From positions 305,429 to 369,428 of the forward strand of contig CAJHZI010000688.1 of assembly GCA_905160935.1 (NCBI GenBank): a stretch of DNA of 64,000 nucleotides, read 5' to 3'. The translations under genes were made by a program, and so were the position numbers. The stretch comes from Enchytraeus crypticus. Taxonomy: Eukaryota > Annelida > Clitellata > Enchytraeida > Enchytraeidae. Under the pieces are notes generated by a model. That model made no database searches, was not told the origin of the DNA, and saw only the letters and a list, made by a program, of their open reading frames with translations. Shown here piece after piece: positions 46,053-60,100 of this stretch (positions within the stretch are counted from its first letter, which is position 1; every line of letters starts with the position of its first letter).

Positions 46053-46158
46053 ATATTTATTATTATTATTATTATATACTTTTTTTAGTTCATCGATTTT
46101 GACGACAGTGGGTCCTCTGCGTGAATAAGTGGTTTTAAACAAGCATCTTTGCTTCCAT

Positions 46159-46194
46159 CTGTAGTCAGGAAGCACAGATGCTTCCTGACTACAG
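46159..46194. repeat. Perfect hairpin upstream of MKS1
   Basis: Arms CTGTAGTCAGGAAGC and GCTTCCTGACTACAG (15 bp), loop ACAGAT. GACTACAG recurs twice more within 50 bases as direct repeats. Confidence 0.9.
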
Positions 46195-46369
46195 ATGTTA
46201 CTGACTACAGTAGTTGCTGACTACAGATGTTACTGATGTGAATTATTTGAATCATATCAGCCTTTGCTTTCCTATGAGCAGTTTCATAAGCAGTTGAATA
46301 CCTATCTTTTCCATCTCTCTTTTCAGTGTCCATGAGCAGCGACCTGCGCCTAAACCACCTTTTCTTTAA

Positions 46370-46522
46370 CTCCCTTTACTTTGGACTGAATTTATGGATT
46401 TTGGAATTTGCACCGTTTTTGGACCTTCTTTTTTTGCTCGTCGGCTTGATTTTGTCTCAATAGTGCTCGATGTTGTCATTGATGACTGTAGCACTCTGTT
46501 GTTATTGTTATTATTATTATTA
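46370..46522 (+). repeat. TTA-tailed retroposon 3' end (family C)
   Basis: TTTGGACTGAATTTATGGAT, GAATTTGCACCGTTTTTGGA, GCTCGATGTTGTCATTGATG, then TTATTATTATTATTAG. It ends about 40 bases before the MKS1 X-box. Confidence 0.8.
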
Positions 46523-46562
46523 GTGTGCCGTTATGTTTTTTATGTTATGTTTTCACATCTAT

Positions 46563-46576
46563 GTTACCATGGAGAA
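46563..46576 (+). promoter_or_regulatory. RFX X-box of MKS1
   Basis: GTTACCATGGAGAA matches the RFX/DAF-19 X-box consensus RYYNYYATRRNRAC at 13 of 14 positions (the last base is A, not C). It ends 24 bases before the MKS1 ATG. X-boxes close to the start codon mark ciliary genes, and nematode mks-1 (xbx-7) is a known X-box gene. Confidence 0.7.
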
Positions 46577-46600
46577 TTGTTTGTTTATTTTTCTGGCAAG

Positions 46601-46674
46601 ATGGCGGATGTTGATGCTAACTTTGGTACGGCCTATTATCGGCCGCGAGATCCCGTCAAACAACTGGTAATTAG
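46601..46674 (+). CDS. MKS1: MKS1 exon 1 (start codon)
   Basis: 24 codons plus 2 bases, MADVDANFGTAYYRPRDPVK QLVI; donor GTAGGA. An earlier GTAATT (46667) is in the exon; using the later donor restores the conserved LVIR-IKLEKL join. Confidence 0.93.
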
Positions 46675-49600
46675 GTAGGATTTTAGAATTTGATACAATT
46701 ATAGCAATACCACTAAAGTCTATATGTGCTGACTGAAAGATAAGATTAACGCAAGTAGGCTAAATACTTGTACTTTGAGAGTTTGTGAGGTTTAGGCGCT
46801 TGCCTCAGGTTTTCTATTATGCTGATTGCAATTCAAACCTTACTTATATTTTGATTATTTCAAATTTTTAAATTTCTTTTCAAGTAATTTAGTCTAAAGT
46901 AATGACGATCCACAATCTTTTTTTAAAGATTGTTAATATAGTTTACAGGACCATAACTTATTAGACTTATTACTCCAAACAAATTTATATTTATCATTTT
47001 ATAGAATTAAAGAATTTCTTTTCATCCACGCCCATCCAGTGTCCACTAATGCGACTTATCTTTCTTTAATGTATATTAAGTTTTTGAATCTCTATAATGT
47101 TGGTATGCATGGTATAATGTATAATAATTGCGTTTAATTGTCAATCGTATGACTTCAGCATCCATCGTTAGGCTGTAATTTGTCATGTGTGATAATGGGA
47201 ATTAAATTTAACTGTTTTAATTAAAATCTATCTTAGTAGAGCAATAGTATGGTATTTAGTTGCAGTCTATTGCGAATTTTGTAATGGAATTTATATTAAA
47301 ATTATGAGATTGAGTGGTACATAGTGCTTGCAGCTGTACCCGTTTCCATTATCAGTTTTTCTAGGAACTCTCAATTTCTTCTGAAAGAACTATAATCAAC
47401 TCAGTTTTTAATGAAATTTTCAAATCAGGTATGGCTAAAAAATTATTTGCATCCCTAAAGCTATTTCTATTAAAAAATATGTAAATACATGAATTTAGTG
47501 TTTTGCTATATAATTAAATTATACAGATCTGTTCTAAGTGAATATTAATATTGTCTTAATTTAAGTGCAGTTCTTTAATTTTGCAAAAATGATTATAAGC
47601 GATTGTAGAATTTGTAATAATTTATTTATTTTCAAATAAATTGGCTAGATTCATAAGTTTTTCATTGTAATATTAAATCCATACTGTTTTGTATTAACTG
47701 TTTGTATATTTAGAATTAAGCTAGAAAAGCTCTCAGCTACCACTGGGATACCTCAGAAGATTCCTGATCAGAAGAAGTTAGAAACCAGAGAGGGTGGTGA
47801 AACAAAACAGCAGGATGTCGCTTCAGAATCTTACGATTTCAAATGGCAGGAGAAAGTCTACAGCAAGGTTCTTATGTGATAAATTTCTCATTTGTAACTT
47901 ATTTGAAGAGATTGTTGAAAATTATCATAATTACGTGCCTTAATTATTAGAGCTAATTATTATTCGTAACAAAATACTCTATCAGCATGGCATCAGCTAT
48001 TCTCTACTGTAACAGCAGCAATAACATTTATAAGGTGAAAATATTGCTCTTTCTAGTTGTAATCATCTTAAAGGTCCCAATTTGTTATAATTTCATTATC
48101 ACTTGAGTATCACTGTTATTCTTGTTAATTTTTGTTAGTTTTTGTATTGTTTGCCGAGTTTAGGCAGTATCTTCTTAATTTTTTAAAATTTTCAGGCAGA
48201 AGTAGCGAGATATAAGGTTTTGGAAAACTGCACAACAGTTCTCGAGAAAAAATATCATGAAGATGCTGTTGTCCTAGAGTTAGTACACAAACAAAATTGA
48301 ACTAGATAAAATGTAGAATTTATGCATTATATTTATGCATTAGATTTATGCATTATATTTATGCATTAGATTTATGCATTATGTTTGAAATGACAAATCC
48401 TGAAGTGTATTTAATCCTCGTGTGTTCGAATCCCGGCTGTGATGATCTGAGAGTAAAATCGTGGACATTCACTGGACTGATTATTCGGAAAATGGTCTAA
48501 ATTGCCTAACGGTTTAAACATGTGGTTTTAAAAGTGATTGATATCGTCATGGTTGATTATTCACTATGATGCGTGTTTACTTTTTGGTGGTGGTTTAATT
48601 TTTTTTAATCCTACTTTTTATGTTTATGATGTTCTGTTACTATTCTTCCTGTCAAGTGTTGACGAATAAAGAAGTTGATATATATTTATGAATTTTAAAT
48701 GCCATTTATTCCTGTATGAATGACTTTGAATGATGGATTCAAATCTGTTTAAATTATATATTAATTCATTTTATGTATTTTGCTCTGAAATTTGCATTCA
48801 TGAATTGTAAACATTTTGGCTGAATTAAACTCTTAATTGATAATTTATAGATAATAGTAATTATGCTATTGTTTTTATTACTAGTTTTGGTAATAGTTTA
48901 TTAATAGTTTCATTAATAGTCTTATTAATAGTTTTGCTAATTATAAAAGTTTCTTGTTAATGTTCACAGTGTGCTATATTATAAATGTTATATATAATTA
49001 AGTGTTTTTTTATTTAGTGTTTTTTTACTTTATTCAGCAAATCAGGTCGACCAACATATCGGCTCTTCTCTTACGTTGATCATGATCCATTCACTGCAAA
49101 TGAACAGGTAAATCTTGCAGATTATTTATTCAATTAAATTGAGGAGCATTTTAGGAGTTTGGAGTTTGTACGATGCCATTCTGTTAGTTCATTCATGGTT
49201 ATGAGTGACAGTTTGTCTTGCTATTAAAATTGGCAAAGCAAATTTTGAGTTTTTAAGACATTAAAATCTTGGCTAATTTTCTTATTTTCTTAACTGGCTA
49301 ACCAATTTTACATTTAGGCTTATTTATTTCAGTTAAGCAACTAATTTTGAGTTTTTGAAGTCATTGAACATCATCTTGGCCAATTTTTGTATTTTCTTAA
49401 CTTTGTTCACCAATTTCGCATTTACACATATATATTCCAGGTACTTTTAAATCGAAATAAATCTGGCAAGGACAGGAGTAGTTGAGTGGTGTATAATCTT
49501 GTACATCAGTATAGTACAAAACGATACGATGTTTATTGTACATTCAGTACTTAATTGATAATTAATTATCTGTCCATCCACCAGATTGAGTATGGTATAA

Positions 49601-52135
49601 TCACAGGATATAGGTTCTTTATAGCTTCAGAATGAATTGAAATTGCATCAGTGTTTTATTGAGCATCATTATCATCATCTTTGTGAATCTAAGTTTAGTT
49701 AGGGTCTGGATACAGGATACAAATAAACCTTCTCTATTCCTCTCTGTTGGGTGGGGAACTTTTCCATACTTTATAGAAAATTTTGTAGCTATTTCAGGAG
49801 CCTAGGTGGTTCTAGTCCTGCCAAACCTAATGTGGCAGAACAACTGTTGTTGACAGTAAACTTTATATCATTGTTTGTAGATAAATCAACATTTTACAAC
49901 TTCTCCAACTGAAGAGAAGACTGTTTTAGCAGAGAACATGGATTCTGTCCGACATAGGAAGAGTACATTAGGCAAAAGGTTGGCTGAAGCAATATTTGTA
50001 CAAGTATTATAGTTTTTTAAATATTTGATAGCGTTGTGACTTTTCTGTTCTGTTAAAAATAAATAGTTATTATATAGGCTATCTGTGTTAGCGTGACTTC
50101 AGACACTAGTTGAAGTTATTTTTAGCTTGGAGAGACTACACAAGTGAAGCCCATACTTTTAAAGGATTAGACATGGGGCATCACAGTAATTAACTTCCAT
50201 AGTTGATATCTCAGTGTTACAATGTGTATAGAACTAACACCCATGACATTTATACTTGTTAGAGTACCTAACAATGACTATCGAATTTCTGTAAAAAGCA
50301 TACGTTGAGTGTGGAAAATGTTCCTTTTTAAGGTTATTTACAATCGAAGTATAGCTTCAGAGATTGCATCAAATCATCTGCCGTTTTACAATGTTACAGT
50401 ATTACTTACGACGTATAAATAAAAACTTTGCATAATTATTAATCACCTAATTAGTAAATGTGATTGACAGTAGAGTGAGTGTTACTATGTTATTCTTGGT
50501 CGAAGTGTTGCATAGTGATTTATTTGCAGTAAGCAGATACCGAGAACAAACATAGTGATACAGGATCCGTCGGAAGATCTGAAGAAAAACAACAGACTCG
50601 TCAGCGGAAGTGTTCAAACAATGTACATAATGGCCGACCTAGCTCCTCCATCGCGGTAATGTTCTTGTTTTTCTGTTCACTTGACTATAGAGCTGTATTC
50701 ATGTTTTAAATGAATTGTGCATAGTTTTAGAGACTACTTTGCATAGTTACTATTTATAACTTTGTTCAGCATATCAAATGCAAAAGAGAGAAATTGAAAT
50801 AGTTCAGCAATGAAAAGAGCATTTAGAAACTAAAAGTTAATGTAAATCAAAGTGTTCTAAATGTAGAAACAGCTGTTATTTGATTTTGATTTAAGGTATG
50901 TAGCATTAGCTCTGTGTCACTGATTTCATTATTTTTCCATCCACTTCCTTTTGTGGTTTAATGTTACTGCTTGCATGTCATGATTTAGCTACTATTTAAG
51001 AACATTCTATGTCTTTTAGCATAATTATATGTTTGTCTAAGTGAATATTTTATGTTCCATCTTCAGTAAAAAGCTAGTAAAGCTAATGTTAACGTCAGTT
51101 TCCTCTCTTGAAGCGATGTCAGCGACGAGCGAGCCCAGGATTTGAACCCTGCACATACTGATCCGCGGTCGAGTATCCTACCGACGACGCCACTGGCTCC
51201 AGTCAGTATCAGAGAACGTTGGGCACTTTCCAATATTGGTTTGCACTTTGTGAAAACCAATAAGGCTTTTTCAGTGTGGAAATATACTTTAAAAGTTCAA
51301 ATGATTGCTGTTCTAGGACAAGTACTGCAGAGGACGAGATAGTGCTGTGTACGATCAGAGTGGATGGTAACGGAGTGCTCAGTATCACGCCAGACTTCAA
51401 TAAAGGTCGCAAGCCGTACAAAGCAGGAGGAGCCCAGGGAAGAGGCATGGGTCAGTGTCACACTGTCATACTCATTGATGCTTGTTTCTATTAGGGCTTA
51501 GCCGTTGCCTTGTTGGTACTTTGTCCCACGGTGGATCAGTAGGTGCAGGGTTTAAGTTTATTGATCGCACGGTCACTGACTTCTGAGACAGAAATTGAAC
51601 ACTAAATTTTGACTTTGGCTTTGCAGTAATCAGACATTTAATAGTCTCATCTTATAGTGTATGCTGTATCATAATGTGGCTTATTTTTGGAGTTCTTATT
51701 TTTGATATCTTCGTCAAACATTCAGTGTGTGCACTTCTATAGGGTTCCTTAGCTAAGAATTTTAAATATTAAAGGTATAGTGTCCTAAGACTAAGACTAC
51801 TACTTATTTGTGGTTTCTATCTTTAATTGAATTTTTAGATTTTAGTTGAAATTCCACCATGCTTTGAATAGGCTGTTACAGAATAGCCTAACCGTAAAAT
51901 GCACGTGATGTAAGAGGCTGCTAAGCAAGTGGTAGAGGAAGGCTATGTAAAACCATCTCAAAAGCTGTATTTTTCAAAGGGAAGGGCTACATAATGGCTT
52001 GGTAAAAGCCTAGTGTTGTTGATGGGATGGGATGAATTTGTTGATCAATAGTGTGTAAAGAGCAGTAATGCTTTTTAAGCTGACTTTGAGTAGAAAAATA
52101 TATACGGAATCTCCATTTTTGCAGAACACAAGAGA

Positions 52136-52174
<39 letters not shown>

Positions 52175-52882
52175 GAAGCTGAAATTTATCTTGTCTTATG
52201 TAAGTTTTCCTAGTTTCATATTCTTCATATGATCTGTGTATTACTTTCAAAATAGGATTCTTTTGATTTCTAAGTGCAGTTGCTACAATTATATATTCGT
52301 TGTATCTATACTACAACTTGCATGATTGTTGATTTTATTTTAAATTTTAGAGCTGTGCCAGTATACGATTGAAAACGTTTCAAAGCAGCTCAGCAGGTAC
52401 TTCCATTTAAGTATAGAAAAATATCTGGTACCTTTTTGTTCATTATGGAGTGGACCTGATCTATCTGTTACTACATATTAGACTCATACAATTTCTATTT
52501 TCGGATAATTTACGATCCTCATTTTTGTCAATATAACTTTTTGTGCTAGATAACTTTTAAATTATTTTACAGAAGAGACTTACAAATAATTCTAGGATTT
52601 AATAAGCTAAATTTCAGTAAAGTTCCACTTTTTTGCAATGGAATGAATTTACACCATAATTTAAATATTTAGCTCTAATTTTTGTAATTATTAATTTTTG
52701 TCGCTTCCATCTGAATTATAACTGTCGTAATGTTTCTTACATTTTTAGCAGGTGAACTTTTTTCATTGTCAGTTTTGCATTTAAACATTTAAACTATTTC
52801 AGTTTTAATTTTCAGGCAAGAACAGGAGAAAGAATTCAAGATGTACAGAGAGGTATGACGGTGCAGCTTATTTCTAATAATA

Positions 52883-52915
<33 letters not shown>

Positions 52916-52935
52916 CTCTATCGCTATCGCTATCG

Positions 52936-52981
<46 letters not shown>

Positions 52982-54083
52982 ATCTATCTATCTCTCTCTA
53001 TCTCTCTCTCTATCTCTATCTCTCTTTCTCTAGTGTACTGTCAAGTTGCAGGTCCTTGATGCATATTCATACTCTTGAGTTTGTTTTCTCGCTCCATATA
53101 TAGCACTCCATAAATCAACAAATCAATCCCTTCACAAAAGGGATAAGGTACGGCTATGCCTTACCCGTAACTTGTGTAGCCTATAGCTTGGGTAAAAAAT
53201 ATAGCTTCTGAGGTGGTTTCCTGTTGTTTGCCTCAGTTTATGCTTTGTCGTCTCTTATGACACTTGAATTTAACAGTTGGTCTATTCTTCATGCCCTGGA
53301 CACAACTCTGGAACCTCTAATACTACTAACCTAAATTCTTTACTTCTGGTTACTATCTGTTATTTTTAGCTAATTAACATCTACGTCTGTCTTGCCTATT
53401 TATTATTATTTTTTTAATTTAGGCAGTTGTTTAAAATATGCAGAAGTAAGCATATAAATTAATCTTAAATCAACTTAATTGTTAGCATCTAGCGACATTT
53501 TAGTTCGGCTTAAATCGTTGTTTCAGAGAAAGGAACTTTACATTCTATATTTAACTAAATATCTCTCTCTTTCTCTTGTACACCGCCAACTGGCAGGTCC
53601 ATGGCATATAACGCCTCCACTCTTCTTTGTCTTCCACTTTCCTATTCATGTCCTCATATGACTGGATCATCTAACATTCCTAATCTCGGCCTGCCTCTGC
53701 CTCTAAATATACGCTGCCTTATAATTTCTGCAAGACTTTTGATATTACAATCGTAGTTACAGTATTTATAAATGTTGCAGATGTATGCCAGGCATGCAGA
53801 CTTTCTTGCATCTTGTGTGGGTCAAGAATTTCAAATGGTAAGCAATTGGAAATTTTAAGTGAGACTCACATAGTTAAGTAAGGAAAAATTAAGTAGAGAA
53901 TGGTATGAATATCTGTAAATGACTGGTGAGCAGTAATTGAATGATTATATATTTCTGTAGAAATGATGAAAACAATATATTTAATCTGGAGCAGTGTCTA
54001 TATAGTAAAGTTCTTTAGTAAAGAAACAATTTTAAGTATGTTATTTGACTAATGTATATACATTCATATCAAATATATATATT

Positions 54084-54153
<70 letters not shown>

Positions 54154-57100
54154 CCTAGGCCTATATATGTATTTTTAAATAATTAATAAACAAATAGTAG
54201 GCATGTTTTTCGTCACAGACTCCTCCTGATGTACTACGGTTGATAGTTCACGGAGAAATTATCTCTGCTAGTAAGTTTGAGTACGACAACCTGTTTGTGG
54301 ATTGGTTTATTGATTTACCTGAGGGTTGGGTGCCGAATGGCGTTCAGGCAATGTCTGGAGTCACACAGACTTGTGCTACCACTGTCGTTGGCATTGTAAG
54401 TTTCGTATTCTCTCTGTATTGAGTACTCTCTCTCTCTCTCTCTCTCTTTCTCTTAGTGCACGGCCTACAGGCAGGTCCATGGTATGTAACGCCTCCACTC
54501 GTTTCTGTCATCCGCTTTTCTCTTCATTTCCACATATGCATGGGTCTTTAAATCATCTAACATACCTAATCTCGGCCTGCCTCTGCCTCTTTTTCCTTCC
54601 ATTCTACGTTCTATGACCTCTATTAATAGACCTTCCCCCATAGGATTAAGGTCTATTAATGGAGGTCGTAGAAAGCAGATTGGAAGGGAAAAGAGGCAGG
54701 GGCAAGCCAAGATAGAAAGCAGATTGGAAGGGAAAAGAGGCAGGGGCAAGCCAAGATTAAGTATATTAGATGATTTAATTATTGAGTACTACATGTAGTA
54801 ATATCAGCAATTCTAGATTAAGATTTGTAACGATCCAGTTTTTTTTCTGCTGGGATCCATTGGGTCACTGGCTTACTTGTATGGTGAAGGTTTAATAGAT
54901 CGGTGCCAGATCAGATTGGAAAGTAAGATGTAGCTTAGTTGATTTAGCAAATGGCACAACTACTAGTGTCTGACAGTAAAGCATCACCTGTCCAGGTGGG
55001 AACTATGGCTCACTATCTACTGATGCTTTCTCAGGTATAGAAATTTAAACTGAAGATGCTCTAAGCACAAAAAAGTGCTCAGTTATTCAACGGGATTGGA
55101 TGCGATTGCGAATTCACAGACGTTCAGTTTCTCTGTGATACTAACTTGAAGGCTATCCTAGCTGGTAAAGTGTGTGGCAAAACCAGCCAGCTGGAACGGT
55201 GTACCTCTTTAACCATTTTTATATTTTGGCATTATTTTTCTCATTATCATGCATTCTCAATTAGACCTATACTAAAAAGTTTATGCTAGATGTAATTTGA
55301 TTGCTCTGTTGCAGGATAATGTTGCTTATTTCTCGTTTCCAATAAGTTTTGACCTGCTCTTCAAGCCCGGGGCAGGTCAGGAGAAAACCGGTAAGTGTGC
55401 AATAATCGCTAAAAGTTAAAACTCTCACAAAATGTTTTTATTTTGCATCACTTTGAGAAAATGCCCTGGAGACCACAAAATTAATATAAATTTCTTCAAT
55501 AGTGTGTATCTAAAATAATTGTAGGGTTTTAAATATAGAAGATACCAAAAGTTGTAATTGTGACGTTGATTTTAGTTAGATATATTGGACTAAGTAATCG
55601 TAATAACGTAACGACACTAGGTCAGAAAGTACAACTGCTTGTTTGAGACCCACACAAAATAAAATAAAAACTTGCCTACACATCTTGCATAGCATAACAT
55701 ATTAAACACATTTTACTTAATAAGCAGTACCAATACAGGAAACCAGCACACCTGTACTATTAACTTGTACACTAACAGGTACAAATACTACTCAATATGC
55801 TAACACTTGTCAAATTACAATATACCTAGGCCTACACATCCTCAAAACCACACATACCAAACATTACAGCAAGAGACAATAGCCATTTTATACAAAAAAG
55901 CTAAATAAACTATATAAACTCTACTTAACTATCAAAACTTATACACTTTAATAGGACTGGGCAACCCCACAACTCAGCCTATTACTTTTCTATTAATACT
56001 TCACACCTTTCCCTAAAATACTTTATATACTTATCATATCTATTCTTAAATTGATTGACAGATTCGGCCTCAACGACCTCCTCTGGCAGTCCGTTCCAAA
56101 CACCAACAACTCTCTGACTGAAAATTTTTTTGCGTATCTCAAGCCTACTTCTAAATTTAATTAACTTGTATTTATGTCCTCTAGTTCTGTTATTACTTGC
56201 TAATTGAAATAAATTGTTATAATTTATTTAATGAAACCATTAAGCATCTTATAAACTTCTATTAAATCGCCTCTAACCCTTCTCTCTTCTAAAGATAACA
56301 ATCCAGTACATTTTAAGCGATTTTCATAATTGACATTACTACATTTCTTAATTAATCTTGTGGCTCTAGCTTGGACTTTCTCTAATTTCTCTATATTTTT
56401 CTTAAGATAGGGACACCAAGCCTGAACACAATATTCAAGTTTGGGTCTAACCAATGCCTTATATAACTTTAATATAATGTCTTTTCTTCTACTTGTCATT
56501 GTTCTTTTTATTATACCTATAACGGCATTTGCACTATTGGCAGCTTTATTACATTGCTCACTAAATTTTAATGAATTATCCACTATTACACCTAAGTCTC
56601 TTTCAGAAGTAGTATTTTTCAGTATTTTATTATTTAAAATATATTCTGTATTTAAACTCTTATTACCTATATGCATTATATTACACTTATCGTTATTAAA
56701 TTCCATCTGCCATTTTTTAGACCAATTTTGTAATCTTAATATGTCTTCTCTTAGAACCTCTGCATCTGCTTTATTATTTACAATTTTTACTATTTTCGAA
56801 TCATCTGCAAATTTACTAACTTTTGATACTATGTCTATGTCTATGTCGTTAATATATATTAGAAACAGCAGAGGACCTAAGACATCCTTGTGGAACACCA
56901 CTTTTCACCATTGTCCAACTAGAAAATTCGCCGTCAACGCATACTCTTTGCCGTCTATTCCTTAACCAATTACTTATCCATCTAAGAATATTACCCTGTA
57001 TACCGTGTGCCTCTAACTTTCTCACCGCGGGTCTTATAAAGCTTCAATCAGAACGATATCGTCGCCGTAAGTCGCTTTTGCATCTTATGAATGAGATGTT

Positions 57101-60100
57101 GGTCGGTATCTGAGCTGATTTCAGCTACATGTGACGGGATAGTTATTGTTTCGAGATTGGGCGGTTATTCTCACCGGTAGATTAAAACAAAAGTCGTCGC
57201 TAGGGGCTGATACTCAACCGTCGCAGGTAGCTCCAGCCAATAGGAGAGCGCGAAATCCGCTTAAATGGTTAGAATTCTTGGAAATGTGACGTTACAGACT
57301 CAAGATTAAGGTGAGAATAGAAAAGTAACATAGTATGCAAAAAGCAGATTGGTAGTTATCTCGCGGATAAAGTCAAATGGTAGAGATTGCTATCGGCGAG
57401 AATATCTTTCCGTTTATAATATTGGGTATCAATAATCTAATATGGGGTACTTTATCAAATGCTTTTGCAAAATCTAAATATAACACATCTATACAATTAC
57501 CTATATCTAATTCACTTGTAATATTTTCTAAAAAGTCAATTAAATTTGTTAAACAGGAACGTCCACTAATAAAACCATGCTGACTATCATATATTAGGTT
57601 GTGTTTGTCTAAAAAAAGAAATAATTTTATCTTTAATTATACTTTCAAAAATTTTCCCTATAATACTGGTCAAACTAATTGGTCTGTAATTCTCTGCCTT
57701 GTTCCTACTCCCTTTTGTATATAAAGGGACTACATTTGCATCTCTAAAGTCTTGAAGGACAGACCCTGTTTCTAAAGTAGCCCTGAAAAGCTGTACTAAT
57801 AGTGGAGCCAACTCTTCCTTTAATTCTGCTAACAATTTTCCATGAATTTCATCAGGCCCCCCCCCCGTGCTGCTTTACACACATTTAATGAACTTAATTT
57901 GTGCATCATGATATTATTATCTATCTCAATATGCTTTAATGCCATATCATCACTAAGCTTGAATATTTTATTTGGTATAGGCATATTTAACATATCTTCC
58001 TATACAAAAACAGATGTGAAATAATTATTTAAAAGATCAGCTACGTGTTGATTATTTTCTATCATAATTCCATCTTTTCCTTTCAATGGGCCAACTCTTT
58101 TGTTCACTTTTTTGTTTGTATTTGAATAAGCAAAGAAACTTTTTGGATCAGTTTTAATATTATTAGCTAATTTTTCTTCAAAATTAACCTTGGCTCTCCT
58201 ATTTTCAGTTACAGATTTATTTATTAAATTTTGATAGTAGATTTATTTCTTAAATTTTGATAGTTTCTGTACAAATTTTCATCATTGTTACTGTTTTTAT
58301 ATAAATTCCATGCTGCTTTCTTTGCTTTCCTCGTGCTTTTAACCTTTTTTGTTATCCATTTACATCGATCTTTACTTTTAGCTTTTAATTTAATGAAATC
58401 ATTTGTAATCAAATTGAGATTCACACTAATGCAACTCCATAATTCATCCACATTTTTACAATTAATATCTTTAGAGAACAGAAATAAATTATTACTCCTT
58501 ACATACATTCTAATTTCACCATAATTACCTTTAAAATAGTCATATTTCCTAACAGAAGTTTTGTTTTCCCCATTATATTTAACATTAAATTTAATAATTT
58601 GATGATCACTTGATCCAAAAGGCTCACCAATTTCAAAATCTTGAATAATATCATCGGTACAGAAAACAAGATCTAGGAAATTTTTTCCCCCCATAGGCTC
58701 ATTGCAAAATTATATTAAAAAATTGTTGTTAATACATTCTATAAATGGATGAGATGCATTAATGGAATTTTTATTTTTCCAATCTAATTCAGGATAATTA
58801 AGATAATTAAAATCACCCATAATTATAACTTTAGAATCTGCTAATTTATCTATTAAGCTATACATATATTCATCATTTATCTTTGAGCTATCAGGTGCTC
58901 GGTATACTACACCAAAAGTGATATTATTGCCTTTACATTTTATTTTGCACCAAATACTTTCTTGGAATTTAGAACTGTATAAATCCTGTATTTGTATATG
59001 ACTAGAATGGAATACATTTTTAATATACATCAATACACCACCTCCTCGCTTTTTTATTTCATCATTTCTATCACATCTAAATAAACTATAACCATTATAG
59101 TTTAACTCATTATCATTAATATCATCAAATAGCCATGTTTCACTAATACCAAAAATATCAACATCCTCTTCCTTAATTAATAATTCCAATTATAAACGTT
59201 TATTTACTATACTTCTAGCTTTGAAATATATACATTTAATACTTCGATTTGTATCTGATAATAAATGTCCAGGAACACAATTATTACTAGTGATTCTACC
59301 ATTTAAGCCTACATATTCAACATTATCCTTTATATCAGATTGACTATTATTACAAATTCTACTATCATCAAACTTAACCTTATCAATTTTATCAGTTTCC
59401 CAACTTAAATTCCTTACCCTAAAAAATGTACACTATGTTTAAATATTTCCCTACCTACAAATTGTCTAACTTTCACATTTAGATGAACGCCATCTCTGCC
59501 AGTCATGCTTCTTACCAACTCAATCTTCATAAATTCCACATCACTTTCCTTACATATTTCCCTTAATCTCATATTTATCAAAGACCTCTTTCTTTCTATT
59601 CTTTCTGAGATCAAATCTCTTCGAAATTCCTATTACTGTCAGTTTTCTGTTTTTATTTTTCTTGGCTCTATCTATTAGTTCTCTATAGTCTCTTATAATA
59701 CTGCTGGCCTCACGTTCAACTAAATTATTTGTTCCCACTGTGATGATTACGTGACACTTTTCATCTTTTACTCTCTCTATTTCACTGGCTAACTCGTTAA
59801 TCTTTGCACCAGATTTACTCCGTCCACTAAACACACCTCCACTCTGTACACTTAGATCTTTGCACACATCTTTCACGAGAGAGTCCCCCAATATTTTCAC
59901 ACTACTGTTTTTTGCTCTAGCCCTAGTAAAGAAAAGATATCTTTAACCGACTCTCCCGCAATATCACGAGCCCCTGAGTTCTCTACCGCCACATCCCCAT
60001 CGTCAGTCACGTACACTGATTCATCCGCTCCAACATCCTGTGCTGCCATAGCCTTCCTTCGTACACTAGCTCCACTCCTACGAGATTTAACTGTATGCCA

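Noticed and set aside
52855-53103. Plus-strand frame of LSLSLS repeats
   Set aside because: CT microsatellite in MKS1 intron 9.
56441-56965. 174-codon plus-strand frame across the LINE reverse transcriptase
   Set aside because: Antisense shadow; the minus-strand frame has the FADD and VPQG motifs.
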